A DNA stretch of 64,000 nt from Phycomyces blakesleeanus NRRL 1555(-) (GCF_001638985.1 NW_017265162.1:186001-250000), one strand, 5' to 3'. Positions 32,952 to 46,782 are shown, counted from the stretch's first letter. Numbers and translations: made by a program. The notes: a model not told the origin generated them from the sequence alone.

Positions 32952-33696
32952 AAGATTTCTTTTTAGATGGAGAGATGTTTCACAGCCATCTATCTTTTTC
33001 TCTATCTAAATCTACTGTCTCTACTTGGTGTGACTTTTGATGTGGAGATTTTCACTCAGCTATGCTTTGTCGTTGGCTGTACAAAAATCACAAGCGGCAT
33101 AATTACAAGCAAACATACAAACACACACACACATTTTTATATATAAAATTAACTAATTGATTTTTGGAATTATTATCTTTTTTTTTTATTATTATTGAAA
33201 AAAAAATATAGAAGTAAAATCTTCCTCTTAAGAAAGGCAGAAAAGCTCGTTAAATAAAGAAAGAAAGAAAGAAGAAGAAAGGAATACCATAATGAATCTT
33301 TTTGGTTTTGAAAGAAAAAATAAAATAAAAAAAAGAGGTTTGTCATACAAAGATGTTGATGAGAGGAGGATAAACATGATGTGCAATGAAGTAGTAAAAA
33401 AAAAAGGAAGAAGAAGTCGAATTAGGAGCAGTGCGAGTTAAATGATAAAGAGGAAGATTGGAAGATGTCTAAGGATAAATAGAAGAGAAAGGGAGAGAGG
33501 GATAATATAAAGAAGAGAGAGAAAAGAAAGGGATAAAGGAGTGAGAGGTTATAAGTTAATACTATAATTAATACTAATATTAATAGTGTTAAGAATAAGA
33601 ATAAGGATAATACGAGATGAAGGGAATAAAGGAAAGGAGTTAAGGAAGTAGGTCAAGTAAAAAATAAATAATACATACATACAAATGTTTAACAAT
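32795..33696. other. Intergenic, purine-rich
   Basis: Divergent promoter DNA of the DnaJ gene, then a GA repeat (about 32920-32947) and a long A/G-rich stretch (about 33230-33620) with no supported gene. This purine-rich tract lies directly downstream of the Num1-type gene. Confidence 0.5.
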
Positions 33697-34151
33697 TCAA
33701 AAAGGAAAACAAAATGGATAGTTAAAATATATATATATATATAGCACCTTTTGTTTTTTGTTTTTTTTTTTAAAAAAAAAAAACACTACGTTTTTTGAAG
33801 AAGAGACTGGTGGTCTATTCGTTCGCTTCCGATAGGTAGGCCGGTGAAGATGATCTTTCTCCAGTTTGGAAACATGATGTTTGCCATCACAGCACATTCG
33901 AACATCTTCTAACGGATCATCGTCACCGTCGTATCCGTGTTGGTGATGATCGGCAGGCGTCGATCGACCAGAAGCAGTTGCTAACCGCGAGCTGTTGGAA
34001 CCACTACGGAACAAGTCTTGGATCTGTTGTATACTACGCTTACGCAGGAGAGATACTCTACCGCTAGAGGACACTGATGGTGGCACAGTGAGACGAGGGT
34101 TTTGTTGTTCAGACTCTAGATTATTAAGCATTGTTGCAGTACCGGTCCCGG

Positions 34152-34188
<37 letters not shown>

Positions 34189-37100
34189 GTCCGTATTGGC
34201 CCGTGCGAGCAAGTAAGACAAGGACTGCATAACATAGTACAAAACGGTTAAATACCAGTGTATTATCAGCATTACTTTCTCTAAACTTAAGCCACAGTCT
34301 TTTTTTTGTATTTACCTCCAACCAAACTTTGTGGCGTTCCATGTTTGGCGCGGTGACCTTTAATAATCTAGTGTTTGTCTTGATCATCAAGCTAACATTG
34401 GGCATTCCAACAACACCTGGGTTGGAATCCTCTACAGTAGAGACACTCTCGATGAAAGCTATTTCAAATAAAGTAAAAGTAAATATCACAATTAATTTTT
34501 AATCAATTATCTTAATCAATTATCTTAATTATTATCACTATCATTATTTATCATATTTGGTATAGTGAAATCTACAAACTTACCACTCTTGGCTTTTGTG
34601 ACATGGGACTCGACACCAGGTGCTTGGGTACTCCAATAAAGGGTACGTGTGTAAGGATGAATCCAGAAATATCTCTTGTGACGGTTCTCTGAAAGACCAC
34701 TGCCAACATGTTTACGGGTGTACTTCCACAACCATTCTCCAATCATTGTATCGGTAACAAGAGCAATTGGACCTGAGCTAGCATTGTGGAGCGATTGAGA
34801 GCCTTGAGAAGCTACTTCCGAATGCGATGAGACGGAATGTGAAATGTTGGGATTGTTGTGGATATTGAGGCCCTGTTGGTTGCTGCTACGTTGTCCGTCC
34901 AGACTCTCAAACGACATTCCAGAAGACAGGCTCTGTTGATCACGGCGAGGATCTAGATCTTGTCTACCCTGATAAATGATATCGTTGGGATCAACGTAGA
35001 CAGAACTGTACATCTGGGGCGAGGACTCGTCTTGTTGGGTGATGTAGAGAGGAGCTTTGCCCTTGTGTTCACGGCTCGAAACCGAAGATCGCAGTGACGA
35101 ACTTTCAAGGGTGCTGATAGAATTTGCATAGCCGACACGAGACAGCAATGATGCCGGTGGTGGGCTGGTGGGACGTTGAGGGACAAGGGAGCTAGCAGCG
35201 GTAGCAGCAGCAGCAGTGACAGCATCATTAGTAGAACGTATACTATTGCTGCTTCTTAATGAAGAACCACGGGCAGCAAGATCAGCCAGGCTAGGTGTAT
35301 TGGCTTTGCGAATTCCAGTACGGCCAATGTTGTTAGAACTCATGTCACAGGTGTGGCGCTTGTTATCATCAGACAGGGATCGAACGTCACTCTGGAAATC
35401 CTCACTTGTCTGACTCTTTGCAAGGGCGGCAGCCACAGCGGCAGCCACGGCACTTGCTACCATCTCATCAGCTTCTTCCTTGGTGTACATCTTTGACTGA
35501 ACGGGATGCTCGAGGGCCTCTCGGAAAGATAATCTCTTGGCATCTGTCAGTTCTTCTGGTGAAGAAAAGTAAGAAGGTGATCCCACAGAACCATCTGATG
35601 ATGGTGATGTAACGGGCGACTTTCCGGGTAAGGACATGTAATTATCAGATAACACTAATGGAGATTCTTCTCTGGTCTGGACAATTGGCTCAACAATCAC
35701 TACAGGAGTCTCTGGTCTGTTACTCTTGTGGGTGGTGGCGGTGTCGTTGAGGGAGTCAGGCGAAGAATTGCTTCTCAATGTAGTTTCTGTTTCGTATCCA
35801 GAAGAAGTTGATCTTTGCTTGGCTACATGAGACTGATCCTCAGGGATAGCATGTGCAGAGTCAATGACTTTGGAGACCAAAGCACCAAGTCCAACAGCGC
35901 TGACGGCAGAAGTCAAGAGATCTTTGACAGCATAAGAGTCATTGTTTTCTGCTGCTAATATATCGACTTGAACAGCTCTGTCCATACGAACTACATCATT
36001 CTGTAAGTTTTTGGTGGCCACCTCTTCGGGAATAGTTACTATTGCAGCAGCAGCGGAATCTGGCTTGGAATCACTCAGAACAATCGCTTCTTCAACAACA
36101 GGTGCATCGTATTGGACGCCGGCATCGACGGCTTCATTTGGCTCACACTGAGTAGATTGGTGAACAAGATTTGCTGGATCGCATTGGATTTGAGCGTGTA
36201 CTGCGGGTAATTCTTCGTACTGTACTCCATGGTCAACGTAATTGAATATATCGCTCTGTACACTCATGTCATGGGTTGTCAATGAGTCACTCTGGATACC
36301 TACATCAGCACTTTCGACAGACAATGTACATTGTGTTCCCATTTCGACAGATTCGAGCATTTCTTCAATCTCGCTCTGGACGCTAACGTCGTGTGTGGTC
36401 GAAATATCGCTCTGGACAGCCATGTCGACGCTTTCTACAAAGCTTTCGCACTGGGTGCCCATGTCAGCACTTTCAACAGTCTCGCCCATCTCGCTCTGGA
36501 CACCACTGTCATTTGTCATGACCACCTCACTCTGAACTCCACTGTCCGTTCTTTCTATGGCAACACTCTGAACTCCACTATCCGTTCTTTCTATGGCGAC
36601 ACTTTGGACTCCACTGTCCATTGTTTCGACGCTAGTGCTCTGAACGCCACTATCGGCGGTTGAGACAGAAATGCTCTGAACGCCACTATCCTTGGTCAGG
36701 ACCTCAATGCTCTGGGCAAAAGCGTCATTGGTTGACACTTGAACGCATTGGACGGCAATGTCATGTACCTCTGTCGGAGAGAATTCGACGGCCGGAAGGT
36801 TGGTTTGGGACAATTCGACAAAACGTGGTTCAGGGACAGGGATAGGTGCAGGTGCAGGTGCAAGTGTAGGAACAGGAGCAATGTTCTCGTTTGATACGTT
36901 GTGTGAAGAGAAATGAGATAGAAGACCGGCGCCAATAATAGCACCACCTGCAGCTAATTCGGCACCTAAGCTCAATGGTGCATTGTTACTGTTGTTAGGG
37001 ACAATATCGTGGCTTTCCTGTTCGGCTGCGGATGTTGCTGATGCGGGTGTGATTGCGGCTTCGCCAGCTGATCCACTCTTGGCTGCGTTCAGCTCGTCTC

Positions 37101-39418
37101 CTAGTGAACGTGCCATGGAGTCTTTAACATTAGCATTAGAATTAGCAGCAGTACCAGTAGTAGGTGTTATAGATATAGACGTGGATGTAGAAGGAGAGGT
37201 AGGTTTTTTAGTTGAAATTGAAGGGGAGGGGTTTTTAGACTGGCTTTTGGAGAGTTCGAGTTCGAGGGAGGAATAGCCAGGGAGGATAGGGGAAATTTGA
37301 TCATTGTCACTCTCGGCGCTCAGTTCACTGTCAGATGAATAGACGGAGGAGTAAGTATAAACAGATGCCCCCGCTTGAGACAGCTGTGAATCCTTGCGCT
37401 TTCGGCGTTTCTCATTTTCCGATGTTTCTTCAGCAATATCATCCCCACCTCTATGATGCCGGCTCATGCTTCGAGTCTTTCGAGATTGGTGTGCTCTTCG
37501 CTTTGCTTTGTGCGATTTCCGAGTGGGTGCGTCTGTGGGACTAGTACTACTATTATTGTTGTTATTGGTCACTCGTCCAGGTGCTCCGGCATCGACCCAC
37601 AAACGAGGGTCATTCTGGAACTGCTCAATCGTCTCTTGTGACTCGGACAAGAGTTTCTTGAGCTCGAATTTTTCAGCCTTTTCTTTATGCAGATGGGAAC
37701 GTAAATTGGAGACCATTCGATGGGCGTGACCCAGCGACGTCTTGAGAGTTTCGACTTCTAGGGCTTGGTTGCGAGTAGGGGTTTGCTTAGGGGAGGGTGG
37801 TGGTGTGGTATTGGGTGAGCTTCCTCCTCCTTCTTTGGCAACATTGGATAACTCTGCATTGTTTGCTTCTTCCGAGGCTTCTCCTCCTGTACTTCTTGCC
37901 GAGGGTCGTAAGTCTGGATCACTGCGTTTGGCAATTTTCGATTGGGCCTTTACGATTGCTAGTTCTGAAGTGAGGGCTTCGATTTGCTTGGACTGTTCGC
38001 TCTTTTCACGTTGGAGTCCCGCAGATTGGCGGCGGATTGCGGACATGTCCTGCTCGTGGCGATTCTTCATCAGGTCGACGGTCGCATTTAGCTTCTCTTC
38101 ACGATCCCGAAGTTGTTCGATTTCGGAAACCAGTTGATTGAGTTGCTTTGAGAGTTTGTTCTGCTCACTACGTGCTTTGGAAAGATTTTGTTGAAGTTCG
38201 GTAACGCTGACTGTGAGTTCTTGCTTGGCAAGTTCGAGGTTCCATGTTTCCTGCTGAAGCTTTTCTGTCAAACGTGGTACAAGAATATATATACAATAAT
38301 AATAATAACAAAAACGTTTTATTTTTTATTTTCAATTTAATTCAATTCAATTGTTCCTCTTACAAAGCACGTTCCACCTTACCTTCATTCTCTTCACGTT
38401 GACGGAGCTGCTTTGCCATGGACTCTGCGGCTCGTTCGAGGTCTGCTTTTTGGATTTCTAGTGCTCGCAGCTGTTCTTCCTTTTCTTGTAAGAGAGCTTG
38501 CATCTTCCGGACTTCCAACAGCAGCCCCTGACCGATTTCGGTGGCGAATTCAATGTCGGTGTTTCGACGATCGTTATTGGGTATTTTTGATCTTCGTTTG
38601 GTGGGGGTTGAGCCGGTGAGTGACGGTGGAAGAGGAAGTATTGAGGTTGAGTCATGCCCATGAACGGGGGGTAGGAGGGTTGAGGATGAAGGGCTAGGGA
38701 GTGGTTCGAGGCCGGTTGAACGTTGTCCCAAGAGCTTTGATAATGTAAATTGTTTTTGATTAGTATCATTTTATTTTCTTGAATTTTGATTTTGATTTCG
38801 GTTTTGGTTTTGATTTCGATTTCGATTTTGATTTTGATTTTTGTTAATTTTTTTTTCAATGTAACATGTTGTCGATATATACATATATACATAATTTAAA
38901 TAATAAATCTACAATAATGATACTGGTGAATAAGTAGATAGATAGATAAGTACCTTTTCTTTACGGAAAGCTGTTAGACTTGGTGAGAGAGGATTGACTC
39001 TATGGTTACTAAAATCACGCTCTAGATTGCGAAGTTTCTCCATAGTTACAGGCGGTAAATTATCCATGGATGGAGCCCGCTGTTGATTATTCTCATAGCC
39101 GGCCTGTTGTGATGGTTGTGATGGTTGTTGTTGCTGCTGCTGTTGGTTGGTGGTTTGTTGGTTGGTTTGCTGATAATCGAGTTCTCTGAGCTTGTCTTTG
39201 AGCTGATTAATTTGTTTTGCAAACACGTTTTTTTCAATTACACTACGAGTCGCTTGCAGTTGTTTTTCCTTTTCTGCAAGTTGTTGCTCGAGTTCATTTC
39301 TGGGATGAGGGGAGGATCGGGCTGATGCCGATGTAGAGCTTGAAGGTGTAGGCAGCACCGGAGGGAGGGTACCTGATGTTGGTAGGGACAAGGAGTGTTT
39401 GGGGGGAGACGAGCTCAT
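33697..39418 (-). CDS. NUM1: Num1/ApsA/Mcp5-type cortical anchor: coiled coil, LC8-like motif array, PH domain
   Basis: Five phased exons (39418-38954, 38734-38383, 38264-34584, 34458-34316, 34224-33697) give about 1722 residues. Coiled coil near 42-85 and about 195-390 includes GQGLLLEVRKMQALLQEKE, like the Num1 CC region. A long disordered part follows. Residues about 774-1042 carry about 19 copies of a D-x-x-[VTI]-Q-[SCY]-[DE] motif. The PH domain (about 1444-1556) starts MIGEWLWKYTRK and has ENRHKRYFWIHPYTRTLYW, the Mcp5/Num1 signature. Num1-type proteins bind PI(4,5)P2 at the plasma membrane by the PH domain and hold dynein and mitochondria by the coiled coil. The start is uncertain: a TTACAG acceptor lies just upstream of the chosen ATG, so an extra 5' exon is possible. 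The last residues are low complexity and the true end may differ. Confidence 0.9.
35968..36762 (-). repeat. Coding array of about 19 LC8-like motifs, 12-residue period
   Basis: The glutamines of the first 18 motifs fall at about residues 778-990 and a nineteenth at about 1038. Spacing between successive glutamines is 12 residues in most cases, sometimes 13 or 15. Units include KDSGVQSI, TDSGVQSE, ADMGTQCE, VDMAVQSD, ADVGIQSD, VDAGVQYD and MDRAVQVD. The pattern matches known dynein light chain LC8 ligands such as the nNOS-type DTGIQVD and the TQT class. The DNA units are similar but not identical, so the protein pattern, not only recent duplication, is conserved. Confidence 0.8.
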
Positions 39419-39665
39419 ACTGCGAGATGGCGGGGTGCTGTAAGCATACACGCGCACAGCACAGTGCAACTATGACAAAAGGAAGAATGAAAAAAATAAA
39501 AAAAATAAAAAAAGAGGGGCAAAAAGTAAAAAGGTGGCGATTAAAAAAAAATAATGGTTTTTTTTGGTTGGTATGGAGGCAAAGTAAAGAGGTAGGATAT
39601 TTGCACCTTCAACAGAACACAATGACGTCGACTATGTTCAAAGGCCCGCCTGTTGTAATATATAT

Positions 39666-39672
39666 ATTTGTG

Positions 39673-39720
<48 letters not shown>
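39666..39720 (+). repeat. TATGTA hexanucleotide microsatellite
   Basis: About nine head-to-tail copies of TATGTA. It lies in non-coding DNA upstream of the Num1-type gene. Confidence 0.9.
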
Positions 39721-39721
<1 letters not shown>

Positions 39722-41078
39722 CACTGTGTGGTCTGATGAATTCTATCCATGACTAGAGGGCTTGATTTTTTTAATAATGATAATAGAAATAATTTATTAC
39801 TACTACTGTTATTAAATGAGCAAACAAACATTTATTGGTTGGTTGATTTATATTTATGTATACAGAATATAACAACTACCAAAAATGCAGTAAAAATACC
39901 TAATGAATTTCTTTAAAGAATGTTTACGATAATAGTAATGAGGATAAGGATAATCTTAATAATCATAATGCTTATCTCTATAGTTACCCATACCTCAGGT
40001 TAAAGAAGTTCTGTTGAAGAATATGTGTAAGTTTGTTGTTAAGATTACACAATGAAACGTGACATTATAGTGTTTTAATGTACTGTTCACAATCATGGAT
40101 ATTAAGTATATAAATGTATGTATGTATGTAGGTATCTTACTTGTAGAAGTCTGTAGAACTCTATAATATTATATATAGAATAAAGAATATGTCTACAGCT
40201 CTATTTACTGCGAGACTGTATCTTATTTGAAGATTTTTTGGGGAAAATGGAAAGAGGGGGGATGGTAAATATGCATGTGTTTCATCTTACTGTCAGGCAT
40301 TCCATTAAATTCAACCAATAAGATAATAATGTAGTAAAAGAGTAATGTAGTAATATAGTAAGAAAAAGAGATGTTGCTACTTGAAATATAAAACTATACA
40401 TATATATGCGTATATGTGTGTATGTATGTATGTATGTAATGATATCTGAAAAACACAAAGTAAGAATCTTGAATAGTCTTAGTATATTCAAGGCTTGACA
40501 ACAGCAGTACACAATCAACACCTTTGAATCCTTGGGGCCAATTCAAGATAGTCAAATTGTAGGTTAGTCATTCCTCAAACTCACCCCTTCTTTTATTCTT
40601 ATACTTGCACTTGTTTCCTTCTTTTTAATACATTAATATCCTGCAACCGATCGACAGATTCCCTTTTTATTGGGCATTTTAAAGAAATAATATATATATA
40701 ATATAAGGACAGCTTCTTTTACAAAAGTACGTCGGTATCACTATGGTAGAAGGTTACTTTTTTTTTCTGGTTTCAAATTATGTTTTGTTTTTGGTTTCAT
40801 ATGCTTCAATTACCTGCAGAAGATTAATGCACTCAAAAGAGTACATTTACAAATAAAGACGGTTGTCCGATAATTACTGTTTGTATTTGATGGTTCCAAA
40901 CTTAACAGTTACATAGTGATACAAATAAACTATCTTTTTTTCATAAACACAAAATGTCTTACAGAAAAGATGAATACATTTATAAACAGCCCAGAATAAT
41001 AATCATAACATAAAAAGGACTTGTATTTTATCTTGTCTCCTAGGATACTGCAGATTTTACATATATTAAATGCACACC

Positions 41079-41112
<34 letters not shown>

Positions 41113-41460
41113 AGATAGAGATAAAGAAATGATTAGGATAATGAATTGAAAACATACGCCTTTATTGTTTAATACAATTGCTATTATTATCATTACTATT
41201 GGTTTTTTTGGTTTTATTAATTAAACTGTAAAATATTCAGTATTAAAAAGAAAACAAAACATAATACTACAATTTGGATTTCAATTAGATTCAAATATAT
41301 ATATGTATTTATTCATTTTATACAAGGCCAATTACCCCCCACACACAGCAGTTATTGGCTTTTATTCTTTGCGTCTTCATATTTTGTCTCATGCTGTACC
41401 ACCACACTACTAAAGTAACCATGGGTACAATTTGGGTCTTTTTTTTTGGGATTATAGCAA

Positions 41461-41560
41461 AATTACACAGTTACACCAAAATTACAGTGAGTTACGATAA
41501 GTTACAAATAGTTATAAGGAATTACAGAAAGTTCCGATAAATTACAAGGAATTATGAATT
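41461..41560 (+). repeat. RTTAC array with exact 10-bp period
   Basis: About nine to ten diverged units begin [AG]TTAC and recur every 10 bp (for example ATTACAGTGA, GTTACGATAA, GTTACAAATA, ATTACAGAAA, ATTACAAGGA). The phase is kept although the other bases have drifted. It is either an old minisatellite or a cluster of sites on one face of the helix. Confidence 0.75.
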
Positions 41561-43916
41561 AAAAATAATAATGTTCAAGGTGAGAAAGGATCCTAGCTGT
41601 AGGAAACGTTAAATAAACTATATACGTATTTACTCTTGTATTGATACCACGTTTTGTTAACCAGTCCTTTGTTCCTATAGTATATTGTCCATCACGATAT
41701 TTATTCTATCTATAATTATACTAATAAAGCACATAATGAAAGGATTTAATGAATGATTGTCAAGCATGCAGGGCTAATTAAAAGGATATATCGTATTATG
41801 ATCTGGATCTGACATTTGTGACAAATAATCTATTGATTTTCTTGCTGTTGACATAGAGTAATGATAAAGAAGCCTCATGCCTGTTTGCTTTTGTGCAATA
41901 GAATCTCTATTCGAACAAAGCACTCCGTTCACATCTAATATACATTATCTATTTTTTTTCTTTAATTTTGACAAGACTGACTATAGACTGTTTGAGTCTT
42001 CAAAAAATATGCATGTGTCCAAACGTATAAAAGTGTTTTATAAATTTAAACGTCTTTTTTTCTTTTAAAAAAAAAGACATGCTAGAATGTGTATATCAAT
42101 AGTGTTCCTGGCATAGTTTTTGTAATAGTTACTGAATACAAAGAAAGGCATATAAAAAAGTATAGCTAATAGTGAATGACATCATTAATACTTGCTGTCA
42201 CTGTTATAAATAAATAACCAAATAAATAAATACTTGAAATTAATTTTTTAGTAACTAAAGGAGAGGATAATTAATTTCCCCTAAATAATAGCACGTTTCT
42301 GCTTGTTGTGCACCACAGCACAATACTTAATAAGCTATTGAACTATTGAACTATATATAAATAAATGTTAAAATGCACAAATATAGGCATATTATAAGTA
42401 CCGTTTTTAGCTTACAAATGAAAGAAAAGGTTTCATGGTGAGGTAATGATTGCAATGGTAACTCAATAAAAAAAGATTACAGAATATTGTACAATATTTC
42501 ACTGAATAGGCCAATTATATTAAAGAAAAAGAGATATTCTTCATGGAACTTTTGCTTGCTTTTGGGCACACGAAAATAAACACCCAAAAGTAAGATGTCG
42601 ACGTACTCCTTTAATCAAAATTAGCAGTGCCAAAATTAAAAAAAAATAAAAAAATTAGATAATCGTACAGTAAACATTCCTTGTCAAATTAAAGAATTGT
42701 TTGTGGAATAAACAATTGAATGCTATACTGTTGATTTAGTCCGTGAATTTGCGTAGATGTTGGTATCGATACTAGGAGATGATGTTCTGTTATGTGTCAA
42801 TAATATGTAATATATGCTTTCTCTATCAACTAATTGAATATGCTATACATAGCTATAGTCATAATTATAATATTTAGTACTAGTTGCTAGTGTATTCTTT
42901 ACGCACAGATAGTGTCTATTGAAACGCGCCTACTTTTTAGTACAATTCCAGAATATCGGTAATTTAATGGGATTCGATATCAGTGATATGTGCTTTCTTG
43001 ATAAAATACAAAATTAAGAGTACCAAAAGAAAAAACAAAAAGATGACAACCATATATACATAGTAAGTGCGTTAGTAAAGCGTAATATAGAAGTAGCCGT
43101 GATATTTTTTTAGGTTCTTTCTTTCTTATCACTGGATTATTCATTAAGTAAGGGTACATTAATAATGGACTGATTAGACTTATACAAATGTACCAGAAGT
43201 AAATAAATAAATAAAAGCGTTTATCAGCTTTATCCCAAACTTGTGTAGTAACAAAAGTTCGGGTTCTCATGGTTACATAAAAGATACCTTATATATGTAC
43301 TAAAATAAAGTATAAAAATAATAAGGGTGGTAACCATAGTCGTACATGATCCCAACATTCTCCCGAGTTATACCACATAATATATTGAATCTCTTGGCTT
43401 ATAAATCAATTGTTCTTTGATAAGTTCCAGTACTTTCTGACAAAAAAAACAATAATAGAATAGAATAGAAATGCAGATAGATCCCTTATCTAGAATTGTT
43501 TAAATCCCAACGATTAAATATACAAGCTCTATACACTATAAAGCATCTCATAAAAGCTAGTTCTTTAGCAACAAATCCTAGGTGATTAATATAATATAAT
43601 AAATAAAATAAAATATGGACAAATATTATATATTACATTGGTGCACCCAGTTCTTGATCATAGTACGCAATCTTTACCTTGTCTTGAATCATTTTTATAT
43701 ATATATATATTGTATTCTGTAATACAATCCCCGAAATGCTTACATACGTATACATATATTATTTATATACATTAGTATTCCAAGGTCACACTATGTGACG
43801 CGATTATATCTATCGTAATACGAAAAATTAAGATTTTGACAGAGACATTAAAAAGGCTTCAATTTTCGAGTGATATGAGCATTTACTTTCTCTTCTTCAC
43901 ATAACTGATAACAATA

Positions 43917-45612
43917 ATGTCTGCCGTCCCTATTCTCAAGTTGTAAGTACTACTGCCCTTACAATTGTAAAGAGAGAAAAAAAGAATTCGAAAAAAGTCA
44001 TTGTCAAATTGCTTTAACTAACGACTTCTTTCTATCTATTGATATGCGCTTTCAGGAACACTGGCGCATCTATTCCCGCTGTTGGTCTTGGTACATGGCA
44101 AGCAAAGCCCAACGAGGTTTACCATGCTGTCCTCGCTGCACTCAAGGCTGGGTAAGTTTAATATACAGAATCTGATATAAATTGCAAAAAAATATTTGGT
44201 GGTCTAATTCAAATCCCTCTTTAGCTACCGTCACATTGATGCTGCTTATATCTGTAAGTTTCCTTTTTTTTTAAAAAAAAATCTATATATATATACAATA
44301 TAACAAGAAGCTGGCTGATCTGGAGTTCAAGGTTAATCAAGCATTTCATTAACAATAATGGCTATAATCGATTAGACGGTAACGAAACCGAGGTCGGTCA
44401 GGCCATTAAGGACAGTGGCATTCCTCGTGAGCAGCTCTTTATCACAACCAAGCTCTGGAACACTTTCCATCGTCCCGAGGATGTGCCCAAGGCACTCGAG
44501 CTTTCTCTCAAGAACCTCCAACTCGAATATCTTGACTTGTACTTGATCCACTGGTAATAAATTTGTAAAATATATCAGTAGTAGTAATAGTAGTAGCAGA
44601 AGTAGTAGTTATTCTTTTCTTTCTGTGTGTATTTGTGTGATTGGGAGGACAGTGATATTTATAAGACTCGTTTAATTTATTAGGCCTGTTGCATTTGCCG
44701 CCGGAAAGGACAATGCTCCCCGAGGAGAGGATGGCAAAATCCTCACCGACTCGACCGACTTCACGGAGACCTATGCTGTGAGTATATTGGAGGCATACGG
44801 CCTTATTTTTTTCTGTTTAAATCAGCGCCACTAATCACATATGGATTTTCCTTTTCGCTTTACAGGCTCTCGAGAAGCTTCCTAAAGAAAAGGTTCGCGC
44901 TATTGGCGTGAGCAACTTTAACATCCCTAAGCTTGAGAAGCTCCTTAAGACCGCAAAGGTTGTTCCTGCCGCTAACCAGGTATGTATATATATATATATA
45001 TAGACGTGTATGTGTATTTCTTAAACTCTGTTCAATTAACGTATCTTTATCTCTGTCTGTGAAAAGGTTGAGATCCATCCTTATTTGGTCCAGGATGATC
45101 TTGTCAACTTCTGCAAGGAAAAGGGCATCCTTAGTAAGTTTTGATAGTTGTTATTAAGCATGGTTTGTTATGAGTATTAAATGGGTTTGTTTCTTTCTCT
45201 CTATCTCTCTCATTGTGTTTAGTCACCGCTTACTCTCCTCTTGGAAGCACAAACTCTCCTTTGCTCAAGGACGAGAAGGTGGTATGTATAACACAGCTGA
45301 GTTACACAACTGGCTTGCATGTACAGTAAATTAATTGTACTGTGTGAACCTATCCTTCGTATTCTCTAGATTGCTATTGCCAAGAAGTACAACAAGAGTG
45401 CCGCCCAGATTCTCCTTGAATGGGGTGTCCAGAGAGGCTATGCTGTTATCCCCAAGTCTGTCACTCCTTCGCGTATTGTTGAGAACATTAACCTTAGCAA
45501 GATCAGCGATGAGGACTTCAACGCATTGAACAACATTATTGGCGACAACTCAAAGCGTATTGTTGATCCCTATGATTTCTGGGGTATTGATGTCTTTGAT
45601 AGCCATTTGTAA
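43917..45612 (+). CDS. Aldo-keto reductase (GCY1/glycerol dehydrogenase-like)
   Basis: Nine phased exons (43917-43942, 44056-44151, 44225-44253, 44376-44553, 44684-44777, 44866-44979, 45067-45133, 45223-45281, 45370-45612) give 301 residues ending in TAA. It is a single-domain TIM-barrel NADPH-dependent reductase of aldehydes and ketones. The full catalytic tetrad is visible: Asp46 and Tyr51 (HIDAAYIYGNE), Lys76 (TTKLWN) and His109 (YLIHWP). IGVSNF and the cofactor-binding [10 protein letters not shown] near the C-terminus are also present. Fungal relatives act on glyceraldehyde, glycerol, xylose or galacturonate; the substrate cannot be chosen from sequence alone. C-rich codon use suggests high expression, as in the thiolase. 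Two of its exons are under 30 nt. Confidence 0.93.
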
Positions 45613-46782
45613 AATATTCTAGACCTATAATCCAATCCTTTTGTTTTCTTTTGTTTGCTGTCAATTAGCGTTCTATAAATAATAAATAAATGAATGAAAA
45701 CATAACATATCCATAACTTTTACAGCCTCAAGCTTTGTGTGTAGTTTGAATTGCTTTTTAATACATTATCTGATATTGATATTGGTATGACGCTAATACA
45801 GTATCTTGAATTTACCATGCAATCTTTATATATATATATATATATTAGGGAAGGAGTAAGGAAAGGTGGGCAAATACTTTTCAGTATTAACCAAGATACA
45901 AATTTGACTAGTTCATTGTCAAGACTGTATATGTAGGACTGTATATCTGTGTCCCTATGTGCGCGTTTGTCTTTTTAGGTTTCTCTCTCTAAAAAAAGGG
46001 TAAAAATTGCCTTTCCTGTATATATACAGTAACCCAAAACACTAAGAAATGACCTCTTTTGTCAACCTATTTGCACAAGAGCTTGCATCATATTTGATCT
46101 CAAATATGCTTTTCAAACATACGTAAAGGAGTCATAATTCATGTATATGTATTTTCGTTGATTTGATTTAATAAAATATGCTCCTGACTAGATTATTTGT
46201 GCATTTAGATTGGCTTGAGTATGCACACACCCATCTACCCACATCGGTAAGTAATTTCTTGTTCTTTTCTTTCTTTATTTTTGTTCGGTGTCTTGAGGCG
46301 TGATTTTTGGATATGTTTTCATGTAGATATATTTTGTCACATATAGAAGAAGTGGTATTATAGGTCACCATCAAATAAACCTAATATTTTCACACTTGTT
46401 AATTGTTTCTGATGTGATATTACAGAGCATACTGTATATATCCAATTTACTTACAAGACATCTGTACAAATCAAATCAAAGGGGAAACAATACTAGGATG
46501 ATAAATGGTGAACAATAGGAGAGCGAGAGTAGTTGGAATGGCTAGAAAGTATTAGGAATGTCTTATATTTCTTTCTATTCCTTCGTTTTCTTTCATTTTT
46601 GGGTGGTGTGTATAGGAAACAGTTATTAAGATACAAGGTCATCATTCTTTACAAACTACATTTATTAAGGTGACCTTGGTTTCTGTATTCCGATTTGGAC
46701 GTAGTCTTATCAGTATAGTCTTGGCCTTTTATTCTTCTCCACTTTTATTTATTTTTTGGTACACCAAATATTATCCATTATC
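45613..46782. other. Intergenic, no gene seen
   Basis: AT-rich flanking DNA of two tandem plus-strand genes, with a TA run near 45829-45845. Short frames are not supported. Confidence 0.5.

Larger units (their letters stand above)
39419..43916. other. Long gene-poor intergenic region
   Basis: About 4.5 kb with only short AT-rich frames. It holds a TATGTA hexamer repeat (about 39666-39720), TATG/TGTA runs near 40110-40135 and 40420-40438, TA runs near 41083-41110, and a 10-bp-period array at 41461-41560. No RNA gene was recognised. Confidence 0.5.
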
